DNA of 54,289 nt from positions 1-54,289 of the forward strand of contig JAJZHE010000002.1 in the NCBI GenBank assembly GCA_021804655.1. The letters are read 5' to 3'. This document shows positions 10,140 through 18,903 of this stretch, in pieces. Source of the DNA: Acidobacteriota bacterium. GTDB lineage: Bacteria; Acidobacteriota; Terriglobia; Terriglobales; Acidobacteriaceae. The position numbers and the translations under genes were made by a program. How positions within the stretch are numbered: position 1 is the first letter of the stretch; every line of letters begins with the position of its first letter. The notes under the pieces were generated by a model. That model saw only the letters and a list, made by a program, of their open reading frames with translations. It had not been told where the DNA came from and searched no databases.

Positions 10140-10979
10140 ATGCTGCCGTATCTGCACATCGGATTTCACTTTGCTTTCCACCTTGGCGGACATTTCTTCC
10201 GCGTGGGTCCGTGGGATATTCCCACCTTTGGGCTGATGCTGTGGGTGGCGACCGTGAGCGGTGCGATGGTGCTCCATCTCAGTTTTCGCCGCGCGCACAT
10301 TCTGGATCGCCAGGGCGAGCCAGCCGATGCCGTGGGCATTGTGGCCATGGCCGTGGTCGCCGGCATCGTCGGAGCCAAGCTTTGGCACGTCCTCGATACG
10401 CCTGCCGATTTCCGCGCCGCGGGCTGGTCGGTGCTTTGGGCTACGGGTGGATTCGCCTGGTTTGGCGGACTGGTCGGAGGCATTCTTGCGCTGATCGTGC
10501 AGGGGCGCTCCGTTGGATTGTCCGCGCTGAAGACGCTCGATCTTGCCTCGCCGGCTGCGGCGGTCGGTTACGCCATCGGTCGCATCGGCTGCCTGACCAG
10601 CGGTGACGGCGATTACGGCATTGCCAGTCATCTTCCCTGGGCCATGGCCTTCCCCAATGGACTCGATCCCACGCCGCCTGGAGTGCGCGTCCACCCCACG
10701 CCACTCTATGAGTGCATTGTTGGACTGCTGATTGCCGCATGGCTGTGGAAGCGCTCCGCGCAGCAACTGCACCGCGTGGGCACGGGTGCGGTCGTGGGAG
10801 AGTATCTCGTCCTGACCGGCATCGCGCGTTTTCTGGTGGAGTTCATCCGCATCAATCCGCACATTTTGTGGGGACTGTCGAATGCGCAACTGGCCAGCAT
10901 AGGCTCGACGATTGTCGGAGTATTGCTGATGTTGCGAGCGCGTCCGGTTCATTCCAGGCAGGCATCCGCCACAGCCTGA
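10140..10979 (+). CDS. lgt: Prolipoprotein diacylglyceryl transferase
   Basis: GGFAWFGGLVGGIL, AVGYAIGRIGCLTSGDGDYG, HPTPLYE motifs; start MLPYLHIGFHF at 10140 rather than track start 9687. Confidence 0.93.
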   Translation: MLPYLHIGFHFAFHLGGHFFRVGPWDIPTFGLMLWVATVSGAMVLHLSFRRAHILDRQGEPADAVGIVAMAVVAGIVGAKLWHVLDTPADFRAAGWSVLWATGGFAWFGGLVGGILALIVQGRSVGLSALKTLDLASPAAAVGYAIGRIGCLTSGDGDYGIASHLPWAMAFPNGLDPTPPGVRVHPTPLYECIVGLLIAAWLWKRSAQQLHRVGTGAVVGEYLVLTGIARFLVEFIRINPHILWGLSNAQLASIGSTIVGVLLMLRARPVHSRQASATA

Positions 10980-10989
10980 GCTGCGTTGC

Positions 10990-12060
10990 TTAAAGCGCTG
11001 TTGGCTCGTTCGTCCAGTCGCACTCCACCCAGCGTTGCGCGCGTGCGCTCTCTTCTGCCATCTCCAGAATGCGCGCCACGCGCCAGGCCTCCAGCGCCGT
11101 CACCGGCGGCGCGGCAATGCCCAGCAGCGCATCGCGCACTCCGGCGTAATAGAGCCGATAATCGCCTGCAACCGTGGCGATGGATTGCTTGCGGACTTCG
11201 CCGTTGCGCTCGACCGCGAGCACACCCCATGCGGACTCTGCTTCCACGCCCAGGTCGTTGGTCACCTTCGATCCATTGGCGCGCAGCCGTTCTTCCTGCG
11301 GGTCCAGCCCCCACTTCACAAAATCGCCTTTGTTTCCGCGTGCGCGATAACGCGGGCGCGGCTGAGCCGACAAGCAGTTGGCCGAGGCCGTGGCAACCAG
11401 TCCTGGGTAGTGCATGTGCACGGTGAAGCTGTCCACGGCGCGGGCGTTTGCGCGCTCGGCGAGCACCTCGGCGCTGACCGCCTCCGGCAGGCCAAAGAGC
11501 TGCACGATCTGATCCACCAGATGCGTGCCCAGATCAAGCAGAGTTCCCGTGCCCGCTCCGCCGGCATCGCGCCAGACTTCGGGCTTCGGCGTCGGACGCC
11601 AGCGGTCAAACGTCGATTCAAAATGAACCACGTTGCCCAGCGCCTGCTCCCGCAGCAATCCGCGCAGCGTCATGAAATCACCGTCAAAGCGACGGTTGTG
11701 ATACGGAATCAGCTTGCGCCCGTTTGCACGCGCCGCGGCCATCATGGCTGCAATTTCTTCGCTGGAGTTGCCAACGGGCTTGTCCACCACCACATGGCGA
11801 CCCGCAGCCAGCGCCTGTTTCGCCAGCGAAGCGTGAGCGTGATTCGGCGTTGCGATCACGATCAGCTCCAGCGACTTGTCTTCGAGCATGGCCTCCAGCG
11901 AAGAACAGGTGCGAATTCCCGGATAGCGCGTCTCGGCCTCACGCCTGCTGCGCTCCACAACCGCTGCCAGCTCCAGCCCATCGACGGCATCGATCATCGG
12001 CGCGTGAAACACCTGCCCCGCCAGTCCAAAACCCACCACTCCCGCTCGAATTGCCGCCAT
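10990..12060 (-). CDS. Gfo/Idh/MocA family oxidoreductase
   Basis: VGFGLAGQVFHAPMI Rossmann start, VDKPVGNSSEE, YHNRRFDGDF. Confidence 0.93.
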   Translation of the reverse strand: MAAIRAGVVGFGLAGQVFHAPMIDAVDGLELAAVVERSRREAETRYPGIRTCSSLEAMLEDKSLELIVIATPNHAHASLAKQALAAGRHVVVDKPVGNSSEEIAAMMAAARANGRKLIPYHNRRFDGDFMTLRGLLREQALGNVVHFESTFDRWRPTPKPEVWRDAGGAGTGTLLDLGTHLVDQIVQLFGLPEAVSAEVLAERANARAVDSFTVHMHYPGLVATASANCLSAQPRPRYRARGNKGDFVKWGLDPQEERLRANGSKVTNDLGVEAESAWGVLAVERNGEVRKQSIATVAGDYRLYYAGVRDALLGIAAPPVTALEAWRVARILEMAEESARAQRWVECDWTNEPTAL

Positions 12061-12264
12061 GCGTCCCGCCCCCCTTCTGCTTCCAATCGTTTCGCCTTGA
12101 GTGTACCAAGCGCGGCCTGAAGCGAGTGCGCGTATATTCCTGCTCGAAATTCATTTTGACGCATGAGTTATCCTGACCATGAACGACCAAGATCATCGCA
12201 GATGAAGGCTCGATCGTGGCTAAGTTTTTTCTTCGGTCAATATGTAATCCCGGAAATGTGCGCC

Positions 12265-12290
12265 TGTGACAGTGATCACACCTGATGTGA
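12265..12290. promoter_or_regulatory. CRP-type operator TGTGACAGTGATCACA with an additional half-site (TGTGA at 12286-12290)
   Basis: Exact TGTGA-N6-TCACA at 12265-12280, followed by a third TGTGA half-site in CCTGATGTGACA. Confidence 0.7.
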
Positions 12291-12302
12291 CAGCGGTGTT
12301 TT

Positions 12303-12308
12303 TATACT
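12303..12308 (+). promoter_or_regulatory. Candidate -10 element (TATACT) downstream of the CRP-type site
   Basis: GTTTTTATACTCAATTC; would place the operator near -42 (class II-like geometry). Confidence 0.45.
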
Positions 12309-12469
12309 CAATTCAATGGTGAAGTCGCTCTGCTCATTCCGGTGTTCGGGTCTGCGTTCAGGTCTGCGGTCGGTTTGAACGGTGTATTCTTCAACGTGCG
12401 AACGAGGTCAGGATTTGATTCCTTCAACGATAGAATTGCGTGGTTTTCCGCGCAGAGATGGAGAATGCA

Positions 12470-13789
12470 ATGAGGTGGTCACTCAAAGAATGGATCGTAC
12501 TGGCGGCACTGCTTTTCGCCTTGCCGTATGCACAGGCCGTCCCCAGCTTTGCCCGTCAGACGGGACTTTCCTGCAATGTCTGCCACACCAATCCACCGGA
12601 GCTGACTCCCTTCGGACGCAAGTTCAAGCTGCAGGGCTACGTCCTCACCGATATGACGGCAAAGGACAAGATTGGCAACACACGCGACCTGCTGCTTTCC
12701 AAATACATTCCGCTCTCCGCGATGATCGAGCTTTCCAATACCTCAATCCAGTCCACACAGCCCGGATCGCAGAATAACTCCGCTGGATTTCCGCAGCAGC
12801 TCAGCCTCTTTCTCGCAGGAGCCTTCGCCTCACACTTTGGCGGACTGGCGCAGATCACCTACACCCATGCGGACGATCACTTCGGCATGGACAATACCGA
12901 CCTGCGCTATGCCAACCAGGGAAAACTCGCGGGCAAGGACTGGCAATACGGCATCACAGCCAATAACAATCCTGGCGTCGAAGATATCTGGAACAGCACG
13001 CCTACCTGGGGGTTTCCGTGGATATCCACCGGCGCCGGGGTCGGCTCGCTGGCTTCGCCCGTGATTCAGAATCTGGGTCAGGACGTTGCCGGGGTCGGCG
13101 GCTATGGCATGTGGGATGACCACCTTTACGGCGATCTTTCCATCTATCGCTCTGAACATGCCGGCGCTCCTGTTCCGGTGACTGGAACGGGACAGGCGTA
13201 CAACATCAGCGGCGTTGCTCCCTATTGGCGTATGGCCTGGCAGCAGAACTTCGGCAACAACTACCTGGAGGTCGGCAGCTATGGAATGTATATGAAGTCA
13301 TTCCCCAATGCGATCTCCGGCCCGGAGGACGAGTATCTCGATCCATCGTTTGACTTCCAGTACGAGCGGCCTTTTGGCGCCAATCTGCTGGATGCGCACG
13401 GCACCTGGATTCACGAGAGTTCGACGCTGAATGCAACCTTCGCCTCCGGAGGTGCAAGCACCGCGGATAATCATCTGAATACGCTGAAGCTGGACAGCAC
13501 CTTCCACTGGCGCAGCCGCTATGCTCTGACCGGCGCGCTCTTTCAGACGACGGGAAACTCCGATGCGCTGCTCTACGCGCCAGCCGCGGTCACGGGCAGC
13601 AACAATGGCAATCCCGACACGGCCGGTTACATTGCCCAGTTCAGTTACTGGCCGGTGCAGAATATCGACCTCACGGCGGCCTATACGGGCTATACCAAAT
13701 TCAACGGCGCCAGCAGCAACTATGACGGAGCCAATCGCAATGCTTCCGATAACAACACAGTTTACGTTGCACTCTGGCTCAATTTCTAA
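12470..13789 (+). CDS. Monoheme cytochrome-porin fusion, Cyc2-like outer-membrane protein
   Basis: Signal peptide MRWSLKEWIVLAALLFALPYAQA, then VPSFARQTGLSCNVCHTNPPELTPFGRKFKLQGYVL with a single CXXCH, then a long aromatic/Gly-rich beta-barrel-like region ending in VALWLNF. Confidence 0.7.
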   Translation: MRWSLKEWIVLAALLFALPYAQAVPSFARQTGLSCNVCHTNPPELTPFGRKFKLQGYVLTDMTAKDKIGNTRDLLLSKYIPLSAMIELSNTSIQSTQPGSQNNSAGFPQQLSLFLAGAFASHFGGLAQITYTHADDHFGMDNTDLRYANQGKLAGKDWQYGITANNNPGVEDIWNSTPTWGFPWISTGAGVGSLASPVIQNLGQDVAGVGGYGMWDDHLYGDLSIYRSEHAGAPVPVTGTGQAYNISGVAPYWRMAWQQNFGNNYLEVGSYGMYMKSFPNAISGPEDEYLDPSFDFQYERPFGANLLDAHGTWIHESSTLNATFASGGASTADNHLNTLKLDSTFHWRSRYALTGALFQTTGNSDALLYAPAAVTGSNNGNPDTAGYIAQFSYWPVQNIDLTAAYTGYTKFNGASSNYDGANRNASDNNTVYVALWLNF

Positions 13790-13816
13790 GCTCAATTCTT
13801 CCTCAAGGAGGTCCCA

Positions 13817-14374
13817 ATGCAGGAGAACGCAAACATCCCGGTTTCATCCTCGACAAGCGAGGTGATTGTCATCAACCGTCGTTCATTCATGGGCGCGCTG
13901 CTGGGCATCGGCACTGCGGCCATGGGAGCGTTGCTGGCCGTACCGGTACTGCGGTATGTGCTGTACCCGCTCTATGCTCGCGCCACAGGCTCGGGCTGGT
14001 CAGAGGTGGGCGCAGTCAGCGATTTTGCCACAGCGCAGGCCCCCATCCGCAAGACCATCACCTTCACGCAGCGCGATGGCTGGCGCGAGGTTGTCAGTTC
14101 ACAATCGGTCTATGTGCATCGCGAAGAAAACGGTGATCTGCGCGTTCTCTCGGCCATTTGTCCGCACCTGGGATGCAGCGTCTCCTGGCAGCAGGGGCAG
14201 GATGAGTTTGTCTGCCCTTGCCACGGAGGCCGCTTCAAGCCCAACGGAACGCACGTCTATGGACCGCCGCCGCGCGGGATGGATGAGCTGCCCTCACGCG
14301 TGGATAATGGAAAACTTCAGGTGCACTTTGAGTACTTCCGCTCCAATGTGCCGAACAAGGAAAGACTGAGCTAG
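13817..14374 (+). CDS. Rieske 2Fe-2S protein (bc-complex iron-sulfur subunit)
   Basis: N-terminal TM with RRSFMGALLGIGTAAMG; CPHLGCSV ... CPCHGGRF cluster-binding motifs; RBS AAGGAGG upstream. Confidence 0.95.
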   Translation: MQENANIPVSSSTSEVIVINRRSFMGALLGIGTAAMGALLAVPVLRYVLYPLYARATGSGWSEVGAVSDFATAQAPIRKTITFTQRDGWREVVSSQSVYVHREENGDLRVLSAICPHLGCSVSWQQGQDEFVCPCHGGRFKPNGTHVYGPPPRGMDELPSRVDNGKLQVHFEYFRSNVPNKERLS

Positions 14375-14402
14375 CGACTGAGCTTGAGCAGAAGGGGAAA
14401 TC

Positions 14403-17081
14403 GTGGAAAACGAAAAAAAGACCAGTAATTCCTCCGAGTCTTCCGGTTCCGCACACGGAAAACTCTTCCGCTGGCTCGATCGTCGAGCCGACCTCGACAA
14501 GCTGATGAAGGAGTCCTTGAACGAACCGGTGCCGGGCGGCGCACGACTTGCCTATGTCTTCGGTTCCGGACTGCTTTTCATCTTCATCTCGCAGATCATC
14601 ACCGGCATCTGCCTCGCGCTGTACTATGTGCCCTCGGCAGAGACCGCGCACACCAGCGTGGCCTATATCACCAAGCAGGTTGCCGCCGGTGCATTCCTGC
14701 GCAGCCTTCACTACTACGGCTCCAGCGCGATGATTATCGTGCTGGTCCTTCATTTTCTCCAGACATTTCTTTACGGTTCTTACAAGGGCCGTCGCGAGTT
14801 GCTCTGGCTCTCCGGAGCCACGCTCTCGCTTTTTGTTCTGGGCATGGGCTTCACCGGCTATCTGCTGCCGTGGGATCAGAAAGCCTACTTCGCCACCGCG
14901 GTGGGAACCAATATCGTCGGTGAAGTGCCGCTGATTGGCAACTGGCTCACCCGGCTGCTGCGCGGCGGAGACACCATCGGCACGCTGACGCTCTCCCGCT
15001 TTTACGTCGCACATGTTTTCCTGATTCCCGGCATGATTTTTCTCTTCATCGCCTCGCATATTTTTCTTTTCCGCAAGGCCGGTGCCGCTGGTCCCATGAA
15101 CGAAGACCCGGTTGAGCCGAAGATGCCAGCCGAGTACTTTTATCCGAAACAGGTCATCATGGACATGGCCTTTTCGCTGCTGCTGATGGTTGGCCTCGGC
15201 TTCCTGGCTTACTTCCATCCAGTTGGACTGGGACCGATTGCAAATCCGGCGGATACGCACTTCCTGCCTCGTCCGGAGTGGTATTACCTGCCCATGTTCG
15301 AGTGGCTCAAGTTCTGGGAGGGGCCAAAGGTCGTCTTTGCCGTTGTGGTCGTCCCCGGTTTGCTTGCCGCCGGATTTTTCCTGTTGCCGTTTCTCGATCG
15401 CGGCTTTGAGCGCAGACCCTGGCGCAGGCCGATCCCGTTGCTTGCCGTCGCCATCGTGATGGTCGGCATTGTATATCTGGGCATGCGCAGCGAGATGGAC
15501 GATCGCAGCGACCCCACCACTGCCGCGCAGCTCAAGCTGCAGGAGCAGCAGGAAAAGGCGTACTCCGCAGCCCCATTTCAGCCCTATATCGAGTCTCCCG
15601 GAGGCACAGGCCCATCCGCTTTGCCTAGTGGACCGGTCAGCCCGCTGGTTGCCCAGGGACGCGGCATCTTCCAGGAGCATGGCTGCTCCGGCTGTCACGG
15701 AGATGTGGGTCTGGGCGGTGTCGTCGGACCCAATTTGACCGGAATCACGACCAAATTTCCGGAAGCGCAACTGATCGATCTGCTGCATCATCCGAATGCG
15801 CAGATGCGCGCCGGCAACATGCCTTCCGTGGATATCGCTCCCGATCAGATGAAGGCGCTGCTGGCCTATCTGGCCGTTATCGGAACTCCGTCAGCCAATG
15901 TTCAGGCATCGTACATCACCAATGCTGCGCAAGCCCCATCCTCATCTGGACAGGGAACGAACGGCGGTTCGGCCGCCTCAATGGCTGGACCCGCGGCTGC
16001 GTCATCTGAGGCAGCTCCAGCCAGTCCGTCCACTGAAGCGGTAGCCGGTGCTCAGGTATATCTGGAGCATGGCTGCATCGGATGCCACGGTGCAAACGGC
16101 GTCGGCGGTCGCGCTCCTGCGTTGGCTCCGCTGGTTGCATCGCTCGGAGACGTGCAGTTGATCGCGCTCGTTCAGCACCCCAATGCCAAAATGACCAAAG
16201 GCGGCATGCCTCCGTTCTTTGGCAGCCCGGACCAGTTGCATCAGCTTGTGGCTTATCTCCGCTCGCTGAAGGCTCCTTCGCCTGGAGCAGCTCCGCAGCC
16301 TGCGCCGCAGCAGCAATCGATTGTGCGCTATCCGGACATGGGCACATCCTCTGGCGCTGCTTCGCCACAGACAAATGCTGAGGCAACTGCCCAGACGAAG
16401 CCGGCAGCGATGAGCAGCACAACGGGTGCGGCCATGCCCGGTCAGCAATACTTCCAGGATCTTGGTTGCGTGGCCTGTCATGGGCCAAGTGGTCAGGGAA
16501 CGCGTTTTGCGCCCTCGCTGATTGGCGTTGGCGAGAAGTTTCCCGGCGATAAACTGCCATATCTGCTGCACCACATGACGCCGAAGATGCGCGCCGCCGG
16601 GATGCCGCAGATCATGTTGCCGGAGGCGCAATTCAACGAGCTGATCGCCTATGTACGCAGCCTGAAACCGGTCACGACTACGACGGCCATGGCAGCAGCA
16701 GGCTCATCCACGTCGGCTGCTCCTTCCGCTTCGTTGCAGCAAGGAAATCCAGGAACAGTGTCAGCCAACAATGCTCCTCCCGCGGCACCCAAATGGCAGG
16801 TGTCGCAACTGTCGCCGCTGGCGCTGCAAGGAAGAAAAATCTTCGAACGGAATCGTTGCGAAACCTGCCACGGCATCGATGGTTTGCATGGAACGGTTGC
16901 TGCGCCACCGCTTGCTGGAACGGCATCGCTGCTGCCTGCTGACAGTCTGGAGAGTCTGCTGCGGCACCACACCACGCGCATGCAGCAGGGAGGCATGCCG
17001 CTCACCAATATGAACCCGCCGGACATGCGTGCCCTGGTCACGTATATCCGCGCCTTGCCGGCAAGCGAGGCAGCGCAATAA
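14403..17081 (+). CDS. Cytochrome b (full-length) fused to four tandem cytochrome c domains
   Basis: Heme-ligand His pairs (SLHYYGSSAMIIVLVLH; VAHVFLIPGMIFLFIASH), PEWY motif, then CSGCH (15684), CIGCH (16074), CVACH (16467), CETCH (16857), each followed by a GMP/NMP Met-ligand-like motif. Confidence 0.95.
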   Translation: MENEKKTSNSSESSGSAHGKLFRWLDRRADLDKLMKESLNEPVPGGARLAYVFGSGLLFIFISQIITGICLALYYVPSAETAHTSVAYITKQVAAGAFLRSLHYYGSSAMIIVLVLHFLQTFLYGSYKGRRELLWLSGATLSLFVLGMGFTGYLLPWDQKAYFATAVGTNIVGEVPLIGNWLTRLLRGGDTIGTLTLSRFYVAHVFLIPGMIFLFIASHIFLFRKAGAAGPMNEDPVEPKMPAEYFYPKQVIMDMAFSLLLMVGLGFLAYFHPVGLGPIANPADTHFLPRPEWYYLPMFEWLKFWEGPKVVFAVVVVPGLLAAGFFLLPFLDRGFERRPWRRPIPLLAVAIVMVGIVYLGMRSEMDDRSDPTTAAQLKLQEQQEKAYSAAPFQPYIESPGGTGPSALPSGPVSPLVAQGRGIFQEHGCSGCHGDVGLGGVVGPNLTGITTKFPEAQLIDLLHHPNAQMRAGNMPSVDIAPDQMKALLAYLAVIGTPSANVQASYITNAAQAPSSSGQGTNGGSAASMAGPAAASSEAAPASPSTEAVAGAQVYLEHGCIGCHGANGVGGRAPALAPLVASLGDVQLIALVQHPNAKMTKGGMPPFFGSPDQLHQLVAYLRSLKAPSPGAAPQPAPQQQSIVRYPDMGTSSGAASPQTNAEATAQTKPAAMSSTTGAAMPGQQYFQDLGCVACHGPSGQGTRFAPSLIGVGEKFPGDKLPYLLHHMTPKMRAAGMPQIMLPEAQFNELIAYVRSLKPVTTTTAMAAAGSSTSAAPSASLQQGNPGTVSANNAPPAAPKWQVSQLSPLALQGRKIFERNRCETCHGIDGLHGTVAAPPLAGTASLLPADSLESLLRHHTTRMQQGGMPLTNMNPPDMRALVTYIRALPASEAAQ

Positions 17082-17120
17082 ACCGGACGCATTCTGAGCC
17101 GAGCGCTCGGATTGAACCCG

Positions 17121-17156
17121 CTGGCGGAAGAGTTTGCGCTCTTCCGCCAGTTTTTT
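17121..17156 (+). terminator. Intrinsic terminator of the cytochrome operon
   Basis: Perfect 12-bp stem CTGGCGGAAGAG-TTTGCG-CTCTTCCGCCAG followed by TTTTTT. Confidence 0.92.
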
Positions 17157-17167
17157 GTCGCAGGATG

Positions 17168-17731
17168 TCAGGAGTTCGCAGGGACTGGAGCCGTCTTCGG
17201 TGCCACATTGCTGAAGGCTTCAAACTCCGCGACGATGCGTTGCATGGCGCGTTCGAATGCCTTGTCGCGATTCTTGTGGAAGAGAGCGAAATCGATCGGT
17301 TGAATCATCGACCAGATGGGAATGTCGCTGCGCCGGTCGATCACGGTCGCGCGCAGGCAGGGCTGGCTCATAGAGTTGTCGCCGCCGTTGTAGCCGAAGA
17401 TGGAGCGGCTGGAGGTTTTGATCTCGACGACGAGATCGGCCTGGTCGGGTTGCGCGACAAGTCGATATGCCCCGCTTGCTTTGAGTGCGTTGTAGAACTC
17501 CGCGTATGCGCGCGAAGAGTCGCCGGTGAACGTGTAGGAAAAGCGCGCAATATCGGAGCTTCCGTTTGCGATGAAGATGGCGCCGGGATGCGCAAGCTCC
17601 GGCGGAATGGGGCCGTCTTTCTGTACATCGTAGTTCGATGTTGAGTGTTGAGCCTGAGCGGAGAGATTCGGCGTAAAAAGACTGAGCAGAGAAGCGGACA
17701 ACAACAAGGCAAACCCAAGGGTGCGTTTCAT
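17168..17731 (-). CDS. Exported protein of unknown function
   Basis: MKRTLGFALLLSASLLSLFTPNLSAQAQ signal peptide; the larger 17168-18592 track ORF is overextended. Confidence 0.75.
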   Translation of the reverse strand: MKRTLGFALLLSASLLSLFTPNLSAQAQHSTSNYDVQKDGPIPPELAHPGAIFIANGSSDIARFSYTFTGDSSRAYAEFYNALKASGAYRLVAQPDQADLVVEIKTSSRSIFGYNGGDNSMSQPCLRATVIDRRSDIPIWSMIQPIDFALFHKNRDKAFERAMQRIVAEFEAFSNVAPKTAPVPANS

Positions 17732-17857
17732 CGGGATCGTTCCTTTCCTGAAGACGAACTTCTGCTGCATGCAGACCCTGGTGCGGCAGTGAAGTTGTGC
17801 GAGAACGGCAGAGAAACCCTGCGCGGATGCCTCCGGGTTGGTATTGTGTTCAAAGCG

Positions 17858-18796
17858 ATGAAATCCATCTTCACACGTTTGCTGAGCGCTCTGCCTGTGG
17901 TGTGGCTGGTGGTCTCGCTTGTTTTTTTGCTCATTCATCTGGTCCCCGGCGATCCGGTGCAGCAGATGCTGGGCGACAGCGCGACCGCGGCGGATCTGGC
18001 GCGCCTGCGCCATCAGTATGGACTCGATCAGCCGCTCTGGGCGCAGTATCTTCACTACTGGCGCAATGTTCTGCATGGCAACTTCGGCCAGTCCATGCGC
18101 CTGCACGATTCGGTCCTGCACCTGATCCTCACGCGCTACCCATACACGCTTGCGCTTACCTTCTGCGCACTCGCGGTGGCCGTTCTGCTGGCCGTTCCCG
18201 CCGGAGTGCTGGCCGCGGTTCGTCGCGGCGGCTTCGTCGATCAGACCATTGGCCTGATCAGCCTCACCGGCCTCTCTGTGCCTGCCTTTGCGCTGGCTCC
18301 GCTGCTCATTCTTCTGTTTTCCATTCACCTTGGCTGGCTGCCTGTCTCCGGCGCCGGCGACGGCAGTTTGTGGCTTCCGCAGAACTGGCCATATCTCATT
18401 CTGCCGTCCTTTGGCATGGGCGCATCGCTGGCGGCGATTCTTACACGCGTCGTCCGTTCGTCGATGTTGGAGGAACTGAACCAGGACTACGTGCGCACGG
18501 CGCGCGCCAAGGGCTTGAGCGAGCGCAGAGTCGTCTATGGCCACGCGCTGCGCAATGCGCTGGTGCCGGTGGTCACCGTGCTTGGCCTGCAATTTGGCGC
18601 GCTGCTGGCCGGGGCGATTGTGACGGAAACCATCTTCAGTTGGCCGGGATTGGGTCGGCTGGTGGTCGCGGCGATCTCGGCGCGCGACTATGCGCTGGTG
18701 CAGGGTTCGCTGCTGTGCATCGGACTGAGTTATGTCGCCGTGAATCTGCTGACGGACATCGCCTATCGCTGGATGGATCCGCGCATGCGGAGCTGA
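17858..18796 (+). CDS. dppB: ABC transporter permease, DppB/OppB type
   Basis: VVSLVFLLIHLVPGDPVQQMLGDSAT; C-terminal DYVRTARAKGLSERRVVYGHALRNALVPVVTVLGLQFGALLAGAIVTETIFSWPGLG. Confidence 0.88.
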   Translation: MKSIFTRLLSALPVVWLVVSLVFLLIHLVPGDPVQQMLGDSATAADLARLRHQYGLDQPLWAQYLHYWRNVLHGNFGQSMRLHDSVLHLILTRYPYTLALTFCALAVAVLLAVPAGVLAAVRRGGFVDQTIGLISLTGLSVPAFALAPLLILLFSIHLGWLPVSGAGDGSLWLPQNWPYLILPSFGMGASLAAILTRVVRSSMLEELNQDYVRTARAKGLSERRVVYGHALRNALVPVVTVLGLQFGALLAGAIVTETIFSWPGLGRLVVAAISARDYALVQGSLLCIGLSYVAVNLLTDIAYRWMDPRMRS

Positions 18797-18903
18797 TGAG
18801 CCGTGCTGCGAGCGATGCCGCGCATGAGATTCCGCGTGGCGATTCAGACGGCGGATTCACCGGTCTGCTCCTGCATGGTCTGCTCCTGCATGGTCTGTTC
18901 TAG
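18796..18903 (+). pseudogene. 35-codon ORF, possible truncated DppC N-terminus
   Basis: ATG overlaps the dppB stop (TGATGAG), encodes MSRAASDAAHEIPRGDSDGGFTGLLLHGLLLHGLF then stop inside a 15-bp repeat array. No direct homology visible. Confidence 0.3.

Noticed and set aside
14235-15791. 518-aa minus-strand ORF antisense to cytochrome b
   Set aside because: Antisense of a clearly recognisable gene, no domain-like sequence.
17168-18592. Full 474-aa extent of the minus-strand ORF
   Set aside because: Only the last 188 codons (from the signal peptide at 17731) look real; the upstream part is antisense to dppB.
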